Below are positions 15,549 to 23,678 of a DNA stretch of 35,904 bases, in pieces. The notes under the pieces were generated by a model. That model had not been told where the DNA came from. It saw only the letters and a program-made list of their open reading frames with translations, and did not search any database. This DNA is from an uncultured Parabacteroides sp. (lineage in GTDB: Bacteria; Bacteroidota; Bacteroidia; Bacteroidales; Tannerellaceae). Where the stretch lies: NCBI GenBank assembly GCA_934725305.1, contig CAKVBA010000027.1:1-35904 (forward strand), written 5' to 3'. Position 1 is the stretch's first letter; each line of letters opens with the position of its first letter. The translations under genes and the position numbers were made by a program.

Positions 15549-17609
15549 ATGAGACGGTTGTTTATAAGTTGGTTTATATTTATGTTTATAAATAGTTATT
15601 ATGTTGATTGCCAAGTGAAACTATCTGTTGATAAATGGATGGAATATATAGAAGATCTGGCCGTTGAAACCGGTGATGAAGAGCGTGCCAAAACTCTTTA
15701 TTCCGAACTTTCCTATCGGGTGGAACATCCTTATAATCTAAATCAAGTGACAGAAATAGAGTTGCAGACATTACCCTTCCTTTCAGACAGGCAGATACAA
15801 TCAATTATCCGATATCGTCAGAAGTATGGCGAGATGGCTTCTTTATATGAACTCAAAGGCATTGAGGAATTGGATTTCCAGACGATCGAACTACTGTTGC
15901 CCTTTGTGACTATTGGTGAATACAAAGTTAATAAATCGCCTATGTCTGTGAAAAACCTGTTGAAACTAAGTTCTAATGAGTTACAAATCAGGTATGATCA
16001 ATGTTTTCAACAGAAGAAAGGTTATCGTTCATATCCTGATTCCATATTGGATAAATATCCCAATAAAGCTTATTTAGGCGAACCCTTTTACAGCTCTTTA
16101 TATTATAGCTATTCGTTTGAAGACCGGGTTCAGTTGGGATTTGTATCAGAGAAAGATGCAGGTGAACCTTTTTGGAATCATTATCATAGGGGATATGATT
16201 ATTATTCTGTTCATTTTGTGTTGAAAGATCCGGCAAAGTGGTTGAAAAACCTGTGTATAGGTGATTATAAGCTTTCATTCGGACAAGGATTAGTGGCCAG
16301 TAATGATTTCTCTCCGAGTCGTAATGCCATTGTAGCTCAAGCAGAAAGAAGAACAAGTGGGTTTCGTCGTCACTTTTCAACAAATGAACAAGACTTCTAT
16401 CGAGGTGTTGCCGCCACATTTCGGTTGAAAACTCTTGAGATGAGTCTCTTTTATTCCCGTCGTAAAATGAATGCAGTGTTGAAAGATTCTCTCTCTTTCA
16501 CTTCGTTGAAGCGAGATGGACTACATCGCCTGCACCGTGATTGGGAGAAGCGTCATAATCTTACTTTGCAGAGTTATGGAGGAAGTGTTCAATATCGCAC
16601 TTCTCAATTACAATTGGGTGTGACGGCTCTTTCCTACGCTTTTTCACCCTACTCGATGCAGCCTGTTGATAAACCCTGTTATCTTTTTTATTTCCGAGGA
16701 GATAACAATGTGAATGCCAGTGTGAATTACCTGTGGACAAACCATAAGATAAAAGGATATGGCGAGACGGCAATCTCTCGTAATGGCGGCTGGGCCACAT
16801 TGAATGGCATACAACTGACGCCTGTCTCCTATTTCTCTCTATTGGCTTTGTACCGTTATTATGATCGTCGTTATCAAGCTTTGTTTAGTAATGCCTTTTC
16901 GATGGGCGGAACGGTTCAGAATGAACAAGGCATCTATATAGGTTTGCAATGGGTGCCTTGTTCTCATTGGAAGTTATCCACTTATGTCGATCTGTTTCGT
17001 TTTCCTTGGTTAAAGAATGGTGTAGATGCTCCTTCGTCGGGCAAAGAGTACATGGCACAGGTTGAGTTTACTCCCAATCGGGTTTGGTCTGCTTACTTAC
17101 GCTATCGTTTTAGAGAGAAAGAGAAGAACTTTTATACCGGTAAAGCTGAGCCTTTTATTTTGCCCTACAATCAGCAACGGATACGCGGACAATTGGTTTG
17201 TGCACCCAATAGGGATTGGTTGTTGAAAACCTCGGTTGAAGGTGTGTTATATACCGAACAATCGAAACAGAGCCGAGGCATTATGGTGGCTCAGCGTGTC
17301 GGATGGATTTCGCATGCCTTGCCTATTCAGATGGATGGTTATGCCGGTTGGTTTTGTACCGACAACTACAATTGTCGCCTCAGTTCGTATGAGAAAAATA
17401 TGCTCTATACCTTTTATATGCCATCATTCTACGGCAAAGGTATTCGTCTGTCTCTCACCTTCCGTTGGGATTGGAAAAACCATCTATCCTTTTCGGGAAA
17501 ACTGGCTCATACGTATTATACCGACCGGGATAAGATTGGTTCAGGATTGGAAGAGATTGCGGGAAAGTCGAAAACCGATCTTTATCTTTTGGTACGCTGG
17601 AAATTCTGA
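15549..17609 (+). CDS. Helix-hairpin-helix domain protein with C-terminal outer-membrane barrel
   Basis: 686 residues: a short signal peptide (MRRLFISWFIFMFINSYYVDC) followed at about residues 55-115 by a ComEA-like helix-hairpin-helix region (TEIELQTLPFLSDRQIQSII, then GIEELDFQTIELLLPFV). The rest is rich in alternating aromatic/polar strands (LQIRYDQCF, YSYSFEDRVQLGFVSEK, YLRYRFREKEKNF) and ends LLVRWKF, as outer-membrane barrels do. HHH folds usually contact DNA backbone without sequence specificity; here the domain would face the periplasm. Proteins of this layout are widespread in Bacteroidota but uncharacterised. The upstream barrel gene is co-transcribed, and the promoter of the radical SAM gene overlaps its 3' end. 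Confidence 0.78.
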   Translation: MRRLFISWFIFMFINSYYVDCQVKLSVDKWMEYIEDLAVETGDEERAKTLYSELSYRVEHPYNLNQVTEIELQTLPFLSDRQIQSIIRYRQKYGEMASLYELKGIEELDFQTIELLLPFVTIGEYKVNKSPMSVKNLLKLSSNELQIRYDQCFQQKKGYRSYPDSILDKYPNKAYLGEPFYSSLYYSYSFEDRVQLGFVSEKDAGEPFWNHYHRGYDYYSVHFVLKDPAKWLKNLCIGDYKLSFGQGLVASNDFSPSRNAIVAQAERRTSGFRRHFSTNEQDFYRGVAATFRLKTLEMSLFYSRRKMNAVLKDSLSFTSLKRDGLHRLHRDWEKRHNLTLQSYGGSVQYRTSQLQLGVTALSYAFSPYSMQPVDKPCYLFYFRGDNNVNASVNYLWTNHKIKGYGETAISRNGGWATLNGIQLTPVSYFSLLALYRYYDRRYQALFSNAFSMGGTVQNEQGIYIGLQWVPCSHWKLSTYVDLFRFPWLKNGVDAPSSGKEYMAQVEFTPNRVWSAYLRYRFREKEKNFYTGKAEPFILPYNQQRIRGQLVCAPNRDWLLKTSVEGVLYTEQSKQSRGIMVAQRVGWISHALPIQMDGYAGWFCTDNYNCRLSSYEKNMLYTFYMPSFYGKGIRLSLTFRWDWKNHLSFSGKLAHTYYTDRDKIGSGLEEIAGKSKTDLYLLVRWKF

Positions 17610-17618
17610 TTACATTTG
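17588..17618 (+). promoter_or_regulatory. Promoter of the radical SAM gene, embedded in the preceding gene's end
   Basis: TTTG (17588-17591) and TACATTTG (17611-17618) are separated by exactly 19 nt. The -33 box lies inside the last codons of the HHH/barrel gene. The ATG at 17653 follows about 35 nt downstream, which supports that start over the much longer open frame beginning at 17236. Confidence 0.8.
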
Positions 17619-17652
17619 CATAGATAATGAATTGTTATTAATCTATATAGTT

Positions 17653-18432
17653 ATGTCCACAATCCTTTTTGATAAAATCGTATTTGGTCCGATACATAGT
17701 CGGCGATTGGGAATCTCTCTGGGTATGAATCTGCTTCCGGTGGATGGTAAATTGTGTTCATTCAATTGTATCTATTGTGAATGTGGATTGAATGAAAATC
17801 GCAAGACGCACACTAAACTTCCTACCCGTGAAGAGGTGAAGTTGGCATTGCAGCAAAAGTTACAGTCTATGAAGGACGAAGGCATTGCTCCGGATGTCAT
17901 TACCTTTGCCGGTAATGGTGAACCTACATTACATCCCGAGTTCAGTGGTATTATTGCAGATACTATTGCCACACGTAACTACTATTTTCCGCATACCAAG
18001 ATAGCTGTGCTTACCAACTCTACGATGATTCATAAAGAGGATGTTTTCGAAGCCTTGAATAAGATTGAAGACAATATCTTGAAGATCGATTCTGTGCTGG
18101 ATAGCCGCATCAAGCAGCTCAATAATCCTAATCTATCGTCTTTCAATGCCAAGGAATTGATCGAACAGTTGTGTCGTTTCAAGGGAAATGTAATTATTCA
18201 GACCATGTTCTTAAAGGGCGAACATGAGGGCGTTTCTGTGAATAACATGACCGAAGAGGAGATTTCGGGATGGATCGAGGCTTTGAAGCTGATCAAACCC
18301 AAGCAGGTGATGATCTATACTATCGACCGTGAAACTCCGGTCAAGGAGTTGCGCAAAGCTACGCACGAAGAGCTGGATACTATTGCCGAACGTGCTCGTA
18401 AAGAGGGTTTTGATGTGACGGTTTCCTATTAA
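17653..18432 (+). CDS. Radical SAM protein (COG0731-like)
   Basis: 259 residues. The cluster-binding CX3CX2C motif is in LCSFNCIYCECG (about residues 35-46), preceded by the conserved FGPIHSRRLGISLGMNLLP. The SAM-binding strand motif is FAGNGEPTLHPEF near residue 85 (GxGEP-type), and LTNSTM follows. The layout fits the COG0731 group of radical SAM proteins related to wybutosine-synthesis enzymes; substrate unknown. The open frame runs back to 17236 inside the HHH gene, but the promoter at 17588-17618 and protein homology support the ATG at 17653. A strong hairpin terminator follows 40 bp after the stop. Confidence 0.9.
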   Translation: MSTILFDKIVFGPIHSRRLGISLGMNLLPVDGKLCSFNCIYCECGLNENRKTHTKLPTREEVKLALQQKLQSMKDEGIAPDVITFAGNGEPTLHPEFSGIIADTIATRNYYFPHTKIAVLTNSTMIHKEDVFEALNKIEDNILKIDSVLDSRIKQLNNPNLSSFNAKELIEQLCRFKGNVIIQTMFLKGEHEGVSVNNMTEEEISGWIEALKLIKPKQVMIYTIDRETPVKELRKATHEELDTIAERARKEGFDVTVSY

Positions 18433-18471
18433 GGACGGTTTCTTTCCGGCATTTATACATTCAGATATAAA

Positions 18472-18517
18472 ATTAAAGGCGATGTGTCAATAACCTATAT
18501 TGATCATCGCCTTTAAT
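18472..18517. terminator. Long bidirectional hairpin terminator
   Basis: ATTAAAGGCGATG (18472-18484) pairs perfectly with CATCGCCTTTAAT (18505-18517), and an inner TCAATA/TATTGA stem extends the hairpin. It sits between the convergent radical SAM (+) and COG4299 (-) genes and can end both transcripts. Confidence 0.88.
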
Positions 18518-18538
18518 ATGTATATAATAATGTGTACA

Positions 18539-19648
18539 CTACAATTTGATATAGATCTTCTTCTTATAGAGTAGATAACCCGGTATCCAGTTGATGCCGA
18601 CAAAGAACAGAGACCAAGCCAACGAACCGCCATATTGCCCAAAGAGAGGCATGAATATATCTTGATATACATAGTGGGTAAGACCGGTCAGATGAGCCAA
18701 TATAGCCAAAACATCAGCCTGCACATATTGATAGAGTGGATTAACGCCAAATGATTCAAAGAAAGTGGTTCCTTTTCTCTTTCCTCTAACATCGATCAAC
18801 CAGATCAGCAGCGATAATAGGAGTGAGCCGAAACCACAAGTAGTAAGTACAAAGGTGCTGCTCCATAATCTTTTATTGATAGGGCATCCATATTGTAGCA
18901 ATAGGCCGGCAAAAAGCAGGATTGTTCCAAAGAGTGACAGATTCTGAATGACTTTACCGGTGTCTTTCTTGTTTTCAGTGATAATCTTACCGGCATAAAA
19001 TCCAAACAACACATGCGATATGCTACCGATAGAGCTGAGCAATCCTTCTGGATCAAAAATGATGCGTGAGCCATCGGACATATAATCCAAATACATATGA
19101 TTTTCTCCTAACAGCGCTCTGTCCACGATGGCAACAATGTTGTCTGTTGTCTGTGACAAGCTATCGGTCAGCCCCAATAATGCAGTATAAAAGAGGAGTA
19201 TGATAGTTGCGATATGTAGCAGATATTTATGATTGACAGTCAGACAGATCAGTGAACCAATGCCATAAGCGATGGCCAGTCGTTGCATCACGCCTAAGAT
19301 GCGCAAGGTTTCAAAGTGGATGGCTCCTTCATAGCAGCTTTGTCCAAAGGCATTAAGTCCCAATCCCACTAAAAAGATCAAGGCTGTTCGTTTCAACACC
19401 TTTTCAACACTCTGTTTAGACCATTGGAAATTAAAAGGCTTGAGTGAAAAGAACATTGATACGCCCATTATGAACATAAAGAAGGGAAATACCAGATCGG
19501 TAGGAGTGAGTCCGTTCCAAGCGGCATGTCGCAAAGGTGCATACATATAAGTCCATGATCCCGGATTGTTTACCAAGATCATTCCGGATATAGTGATACC
19601 TCTCATAACGTCGAGCGAGAGTAATCTTCCTGATTGTGATGTTTTCAT
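18539..19648 (-). CDS. COG4299-type membrane acyltransferase (HGSNAT/NagX-like, DUF5009)
   Basis: 369 residues with about ten membrane spans. The N-terminus has RLLSLDVMRGITISGMILVN, PLRHAAWNG and TPTDLVFPFFMFIMGVS, the hallmark of the heparan-alpha-glucosaminide N-acetyltransferase family, in which a membrane-side histidine (probably in RHAAWNG) carries the acetyl group. The pattern continues with LRILGVMQRLAIAYGIGSLI and DPEGLLSSIGSISHVLFG. By family it would transfer acetyl groups from cytoplasmic acetyl-CoA to amino sugars at the membrane, relevant to glycan use or modification. The true substrate is unknown. It is a single gene with its own -7 box and is divergent from the TPR regulator. 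Confidence 0.9.
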   Translation of the reverse strand: MKTSQSGRLLSLDVMRGITISGMILVNNPGSWTYMYAPLRHAAWNGLTPTDLVFPFFMFIMGVSMFFSLKPFNFQWSKQSVEKVLKRTALIFLVGLGLNAFGQSCYEGAIHFETLRILGVMQRLAIAYGIGSLICLTVNHKYLLHIATIILLFYTALLGLTDSLSQTTDNIVAIVDRALLGENHMYLDYMSDGSRIIFDPEGLLSSIGSISHVLFGFYAGKIITENKKDTGKVIQNLSLFGTILLFAGLLLQYGCPINKRLWSSTFVLTTCGFGSLLLSLLIWLIDVRGKRKGTTFFESFGVNPLYQYVQADVLAILAHLTGLTHYVYQDIFMPLFGQYGGSLAWSLFFVGINWIPGYLLYKKKIYIKL

Positions 19649-19691
19649 TTTACTTTTGATAAAAGGTTTGTTGTGTTTTTACATGTAGATG

Positions 19692-19699
19692 CAAACTTA
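19692..19699 (-). promoter_or_regulatory. -7 box for the COG4299 gene
   Basis: TAAGTTTG on the minus strand matches TAnnTTTG and lies 44 bp upstream of the ATG at 19648. No good -33 box was seen. Confidence 0.6.
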
Positions 19700-19774
19700 C
19701 AAAATTAGCCCTAATTAGTCATCTCTATCTCCACGATTGTTTGTAAAAATAGCAATTGTTTCGTTTAATCGTGT

Positions 19775-19782
19775 ATCTTTGC
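19775..19782 (+). promoter_or_regulatory. -7 box for the TPR regulator gene
   Basis: TATCTTTG matches TAnnTTTG and lies 20 bp before the ATG at 19802. The nearest TTG is only about 15 nt upstream, closer than usual. Confidence 0.65.
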
Positions 19783-19801
19783 TTCCAAGCGTTTTTAAGA
19801 G

Positions 19802-21538
19802 ATGAAAGATACAATAACAGTAAGCCTTTTGCTGCTTCATTTCCTATTGGTATGGACGGGATGTAGCGATGTATCAAGAGAGCATGCGCTTATAGAGTGT
19901 GCTGCATGCTCTTTGGAAAATGCCCCCGAACAGACTATTGCCATACTCGATTCTATTTCTCTTCCAGAAGAACTGAACCCTTCGTTAGCATCGGAGTGGA
20001 GTATGTTATATGCTCGTGCGGCCGATCGTACGGGAAAGCAAATGCCCTATGTGAGTCAGCTACAGGTGGCAGTCAACTACTTACGTGAGACGCATCGCAC
20101 CCATGAGTTAGCCGAGGCTTATCTCTATTTAGGCCGATCTTATGTTGAGGATAAGTTGTTTGAAAAGGCACTGCAAGCTTATCAGGCTGGCTTGCAGGCT
20201 GCTTTGCAAGCAAAAGACTATAATCGTGCCGGCTATATCTGTAGCTATTGGGGCAGTCTTTACGAGGAGGATGGCAATTATCAGCAAGGCATTGAAAAGT
20301 TTAAACAGAGTAACGGCTATTTTCAACAGGTGGGTAATCATAAGAGCTATGCGTTTGGTTTGGTAAATGAATCTCATCTGTATTTATTTATGGAACAGAA
20401 ACAGCAAGCTTTGTTGTTGATGAAACAGGCTGATTCAGTAGCTGTTATTTTGAATGATCCGGAGGTACAGACTTATGTATATAATGGCCTGGCTAATGTC
20501 TATTGTGAATTGGAAAAATATGATTTGGCCGAAGTGTATGTATATAAGGGAATGGCATTAGACAGTCTTAGTGTTGAGAATTATTCCCTTTTATACAAAA
20601 TTTATTTGAGTAAAGGTGATTTAAATAAAGCAGAAATCTATTTAGGAAAATATAAACAAGACTCAAATGATGAGTTAAGATCAGCCGGTATAAATTATAA
20701 ATATTATCAATTAAATAAATATAAAAACAATATTGAAAAGGCATTGTTTCATTTAGAAAAATACGTTGTTGTTTTAGATTCGATTAATACAATTGAAAAT
20801 CAGATTGATCTAGCAGAATTGGAAAATAAATATAAACATGTTTTATTGGAAAATGAAAATATACAATTAAAACAGGAAAATCAAAGGAAATATTTCTTAT
20901 TATTGATGGTTCTATCTGGATCTCTTTTCTTAATTGTTATTTACTTGTTGACTCTTAAGCGTAAGAATCAATGTATTAATAGTCAGCAGCAAAAGATTAT
21001 AAAGCAAAACCATGAAATATACATTAAAACGATTGAACTACAGCAAAAGAAAGAGGAGTTGCAGCAACAGGCACTGCGTGTAGAAGAGAGTCGGCGATTG
21101 TTGCATTTGCAGGATACCTTTGACGAGGAACAGGCTCGTTATACACTTTTAAAAGAGCAGGTAGAATCGTTGAATAGTTATTTGAATGAAAAGAAAAGCA
21201 AATCTTTTTTACAGTCAAGTGTGGCCAAACGGCTGGATAAGCTGTCTCAAACGGTAAAGATAACCGATCAGTCAGCTCTTATTTCGGATCGTTATTGGCA
21301 TACGATAGAGGCGCTGGTTGCTGAGAATTATCCCACTTTGCAACAAGAATTATTCGGTTTATCGGCTGCAGAGTTGCATTTCTGTTATTTGACTTTATTC
21401 CGGTTCGACACCAAAGCCATGGCTATTCTTTTAGGTATTTTGCCCGATTCCGTGAGTAAGCAGCGTTTACGTGTACGTCAGAAGTTGGGATTGTCCGGTT
21501 CTGATCGTGATTTATATGATTATCTGATAAGTCGTTGA
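19802..21538 (+). CDS. TPR-containing membrane regulator with C-terminal LuxR-like helix-turn-helix
   Basis: 578 residues. The N-terminal hydrophobic segment ends in LLVWTGCS, a plausible lipobox, though it could be a signal anchor. Tetratricopeptide repeats span about residues 90-310 (LAEAYLYLGRSYVEDKLFEK, AGYICSYWGSLYEEDGNYQQ, TYVYNGLANVYCELEKYDLA). One membrane span lies near 363-383 (YFLLLMVLSGSLFLIVIYLL), then a coiled coil rich in Gln/Glu (390-450). The last 60 residues (FDTKAMAILLGILPDSVSKQ, then RLRVRQKLGL) resemble a degenerate LuxR-type HTH. This layout is common among Bacteroidota membrane-bound regulators. Input is probably envelope or peptide signals; targets are unknown but may be the adjacent barrel genes. 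DNA encoding residues ~255-400 is noticeably A/T-richer than the ends, suggesting a mosaic or relaxed linker. Confidence 0.75.
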   Translation: MKDTITVSLLLLHFLLVWTGCSDVSREHALIECAACSLENAPEQTIAILDSISLPEELNPSLASEWSMLYARAADRTGKQMPYVSQLQVAVNYLRETHRTHELAEAYLYLGRSYVEDKLFEKALQAYQAGLQAALQAKDYNRAGYICSYWGSLYEEDGNYQQGIEKFKQSNGYFQQVGNHKSYAFGLVNESHLYLFMEQKQQALLLMKQADSVAVILNDPEVQTYVYNGLANVYCELEKYDLAEVYVYKGMALDSLSVENYSLLYKIYLSKGDLNKAEIYLGKYKQDSNDELRSAGINYKYYQLNKYKNNIEKALFHLEKYVVVLDSINTIENQIDLAELENKYKHVLLENENIQLKQENQRKYFLLLMVLSGSLFLIVIYLLTLKRKNQCINSQQQKIIKQNHEIYIKTIELQQKKEELQQQALRVEESRRLLHLQDTFDEEQARYTLLKEQVESLNSYLNEKKSKSFLQSSVAKRLDKLSQTVKITDQSALISDRYWHTIEALVAENYPTLQQELFGLSAAELHFCYLTLFRFDTKAMAILLGILPDSVSKQRLRVRQKLGLSGSDRDLYDYLISR

Positions 21539-21705
21539 AAAACAATACAGTGTTATTCTGTTTGTCTATATCCTTGTCCTATATATTTTTTGTAATCAGT
21601 TGATTATCAATAAAGCTTTGTCCACCTGTTTTTGGCTCATTTCTTAGTGTGGTATCAGTAAGAAACCTATGTTTGTGACGATTTTATTTAAATGATGTCA
21701 TAGAT

Positions 21706-21813
21706 ATGAGAAAGACTATCAGTTTTGTTTTGTTAGCCTTTTGTTTGGTATTTACATCGTTTACAAAAAAGAGTCATGTCGAATTAAGTGGACATTTTTT
21801 TATTAATCATTAG
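21706..21813 (+). CDS. 35-residue signal-peptide-like ORF
   Basis: ATG at 21706, TAG at 21811-21813. The product starts MRKTISFVLLAFCLVFTSFT, a convincing export signal, followed by a short polar tail KKSHVELSGHFFINH. It lies 12 bp upstream of the barrel gene at 21826 and so may be co-transcribed or act as a leader. It may also be the 5' remnant of a second barrel gene. No family was recognised. Confidence 0.4.
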   Translation: MRKTISFVLLAFCLVFTSFTKKSHVELSGHFFINH

Positions 21814-21825
21814 TTTTAATAAGCT

Positions 21826-22464
21826 ATGAAGAGAAAAGTAGTTTTAGAATTGCTATTTGTTTTTTTCACTGTTGCTGCATTTGCTCAAATAGAGCATGGA
21901 GTATTGGTAGGAGCTGGAGCCGGTTTTTCAATGAATGATGATCCCATCTACACGCCAGATCCCTGTTTTGGTTATAATAACCAAGTTAAAATCAATAGCA
22001 TGGTAGGTTATCGTTGTCGTTTTCTTATGAAATCCAAAAATTTCATTGATTTAGATGCAACGATCGGCTTTCAATGGATGGAAGTGTATAAATTCACAGG
22101 AAATCAAATTGGTGATTTTGAAAATGTTCCACCGGGAGAATATGTGACTCCTCCCGGACATACCTTTACCGATTATATAATGCCGTTGTCTGTTACTGCC
22201 AGTTGGAATTATCAGATGACAGATAGGTTTTATACAGGAGTCGGTGTTTTACCTATCCTTTATATTCAGCCGCAAACTGTGTTTGATTTGGCTTTTCAGG
22301 CTCGGATTGGATATAAGGTAAGCAGGCGTTTAGAGTTGGGCTTGTCTTATCATTATGGTGTTTTGGATGTTCAGAAACATTTTAATAATGGTCCTGCTAT
22401 GGGAAGACGAGGACATTTCTCTGATTTGACCTTATCAGCCTATATTCCTTTTTCTATCAAGTAG
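21826..22464 (+). CDS. Outer-membrane beta-barrel protein
   Basis: 212 residues with an SP-I signal peptide (MKRKVVLELLFVFFTVAAFAQ). The mature chain opens GVLVGAGAGFSMND and then alternates strand-like segments (NSMVGYRCRFLMKSKNFIDL, TASWNYQMTDRFYTGVGVLP, ARIGYKVSRRLELGLSYHYG) and ends DLTLSAYIPFSIK, as in small OmpA/OprF-like barrels of 8 strands. Function is unknown. It is followed 20 bp later by a UUCG-loop terminator and a 45-aa ORF that recur after a different barrel gene at 23763, so it belongs to a duplicated module. Confidence 0.75.
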   Translation: MKRKVVLELLFVFFTVAAFAQIEHGVLVGAGAGFSMNDDPIYTPDPCFGYNNQVKINSMVGYRCRFLMKSKNFIDLDATIGFQWMEVYKFTGNQIGDFENVPPGEYVTPPGHTFTDYIMPLSVTASWNYQMTDRFYTGVGVLPILYIQPQTVFDLAFQARIGYKVSRRLELGLSYHYGVLDVQKHFNNGPAMGRRGHFSDLTLSAYIPFSIK

Positions 22465-22483
22465 ATTTTGATATGGTATTAGT

Positions 22484-22515
22484 AAAAAACCTCTCTCTTC
22501 GGATAGGGGTTTTTT
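22484..22515 (+). terminator. UUCG-tetraloop terminator, copy 1
   Basis: AAAAAACCTCTCTC pairs with GATAGGGGTTTTTT around a TTCG loop closed by C-G, with one internal mismatch and a T-rich tail. It ends the barrel transcript. The same sequence occurs at 24450-24480, and identity extends through the next 45-aa ORF. Confidence 0.88.
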
Positions 22516-22562
22516 CTTTTTTCTTGTCTTAGGTATATAGTAACTTTTAAAAGCAGTGTAAT

Positions 22563-22700
22563 ATGGAAAAGAAAGAAGAGAAACAGCAACCTCGGTTGTG
22601 GTATTGGAGTCAGCCTCAAGAAGGAATGAATATCGAAGATTGTGAGCAATATGTAGAAGAAAACCGACAACAACATACTTTGATTGTTGCTTTTGTGTAG
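22563..22700 (+). CDS. 45-residue conserved small protein, copy 1
   Basis: ATG at 22563, TAG at 22698-22700. The acidic/Gln-rich product begins MEKKEEKQQPRLWYWSQPQE and contains EDCEQYVEE, then ends IVAFV. A paralogue at 24528-24665 differs at seven residues, mostly conservative, with further silent changes (GAA/GAG, GGA/GGC, GCT/GCC), the pattern expected for a translated frame. No signal peptide. Product unknown. The stop codon is formed at the left junction of the IS element (TA of the apparent target site plus the first G of the element). Confidence 0.6.
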   Translation: MEKKEEKQQPRLWYWSQPQEGMNIEDCEQYVEENRQQHTLIVAFV

Positions 22701-22721
22701 ATTAGAGTTTATATTGAATAA

Positions 22722-22751
22722 TTGATTAAAGCGTTCTTTGACTTATCTTTG
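22722..22751 (+). promoter_or_regulatory. Transposase promoter inside the IS
   Basis: TTG (22722-22724), a 19-nt spacer and TATCTTTG (22744-22751) form a good Bacteroidota promoter 20 bp before the transposase ATG at 22772. Confidence 0.8.
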
Positions 22752-22771
22752 TGGTCTAAAAAGTTCAATTG

Positions 22772-23260
22772 ATGTATTACGACAAGATTCGCCACCGTAA
22801 TAGCCAAGTGCTTGCAGCTACAGGATTAACTCCTGCTGAGTTTGATGCCTTACTAACAACTTTCAAGTATCACTGGGATGAATATTACAGCCATTTTACC
22901 TTGGAAGGTAAAGTGCGTCAACGTATATCTTACAACAGGAAGACCAGTGTATTGCCTCTGATTCAGGACAAACTGTTCTTCATATTGGTATATTTGAAGA
23001 CTAATCCTCTTCAGGAACTCCATGCTATTCAGTTTGAGATGACCCAGCCCCAGGCCAATAGATGGATTCATCTTCTTTCTGATATTCTCCGGCGTACATT
23101 GAAAACGCTTGGTGAATTACCGGACCGTAATTCCAAACGTCTGATACACATTCTTCAGGGATGCGAAGAAGTCTTGTTGGATGGAACAGAGCGACCTATT
23201 CAACGCCCTTTGGATGAAGACAGGCAGTCAGCATGCTATAGTGGTAAAAAAAACTCATAG
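22772..23260 (+). CDS. IS5-family transposase, N-terminal frame
   Basis: 162 residues from ATG 22772 (MYYDKIRHRNSQVLAATGLT). It holds the helix-turn-helix region typical of HTH_Tnp_4 (LTPAEFDALLTTFKYHWDEY, then HAIQFEMTQPQANRWIHLL) and the first catalytic Asp of the DDE site in EEVLLDGTERPIQRP. The frame runs into TAG just after an 8-A run (23246-23253), and the rest of the catalytic domain continues in the +1 (equivalently -2) frame. Functional transposase therefore needs frameshifting on the A run, as known for some IS5 subgroups, or the copy is inactivated by an indel. Confidence 0.85.
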   Translation: MYYDKIRHRNSQVLAATGLTPAEFDALLTTFKYHWDEYYSHFTLEGKVRQRISYNRKTSVLPLIQDKLFFILVYLKTNPLQELHAIQFEMTQPQANRWIHLLSDILRRTLKTLGELPDRNSKRLIHILQGCEEVLLDGTERPIQRPLDEDRQSACYSGKKNS

Positions 23261-23678
23261 CATAAAGAATAACTTGCTATGTACCAACCAACTTAGGATT
23301 GTATGGTTGAGCTCCACATACGAAGGTCATGTCCATGACAAAAAGATTTGTGATGAAGAACCTCTTCTACTCCCCAAAGGTATCAGGCTCTGGCAAGATA
23401 CAGGTTTCATCGGACACAAACCGGATGGAGTTGAAATATGCATGCCCAAAAAGAAACCTAAAGGGAAAGAGCTTACTGTTGTTGAAAAACAAGAGAACAA
23501 GCGGATTTCCGGAATCAGGATTAAAGTGGAGCATGCCATAGGTGGTATGAAAAAATGCCGTATTGTCAAAGAACGATTCAGATGCCATAAATTCGGTTTC
23601 GAAGATATGGTGATTCTTATTGCTTGTGGATTACACAACTTCAGAATCAGTTACAAAATGAGTCATATAACAATTTAA
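23181..23678 (+). CDS. IS5-family transposase, C-terminal frame
   Basis: Real coding content begins where the first frame stops matching (about 23245, KKTHSIKNNLLCTNQL). The frame includes the second catalytic Asp (TYEGHVHDKKICDE) and the catalytic Glu (IRIKVEHAIGGMKK), completing the DDE triad of DDE_Tnp_4. An in-frame ATG at 23181 exists, but residues before the A run are out of frame with the family, so expression probably occurs as a frameshift fusion. Confidence 0.8.
   Translation: MEQSDLFNALWMKTGSQHAIVVKKTHSIKNNLLCTNQLRIVWLSSTYEGHVHDKKICDEEPLLLPKGIRLWQDTGFIGHKPDGVEICMPKKKPKGKELTVVEKQENKRISGIRIKVEHAIGGMKKCRIVKERFRCHKFGFEDMVILIACGLHNFRISYKMSHITI

Noticed and set aside
17236..17652. 139-residue N-terminal extension of the radical SAM protein
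   Set aside because: It overlaps the HHH/barrel gene in another frame, lies largely upstream of the promoter, and the radical SAM homology begins at the ATG at 17653.
22479..22676. Hydrophobic minus-strand frame opposite the 45-aa ORF (also present opposite copy 2)
   Set aside because: Silent and conservative changes between copies fit the plus-strand frame; the hydrophobic minus-strand reading follows from the Lys/Glu-rich codons opposite, and it would cross the terminator.
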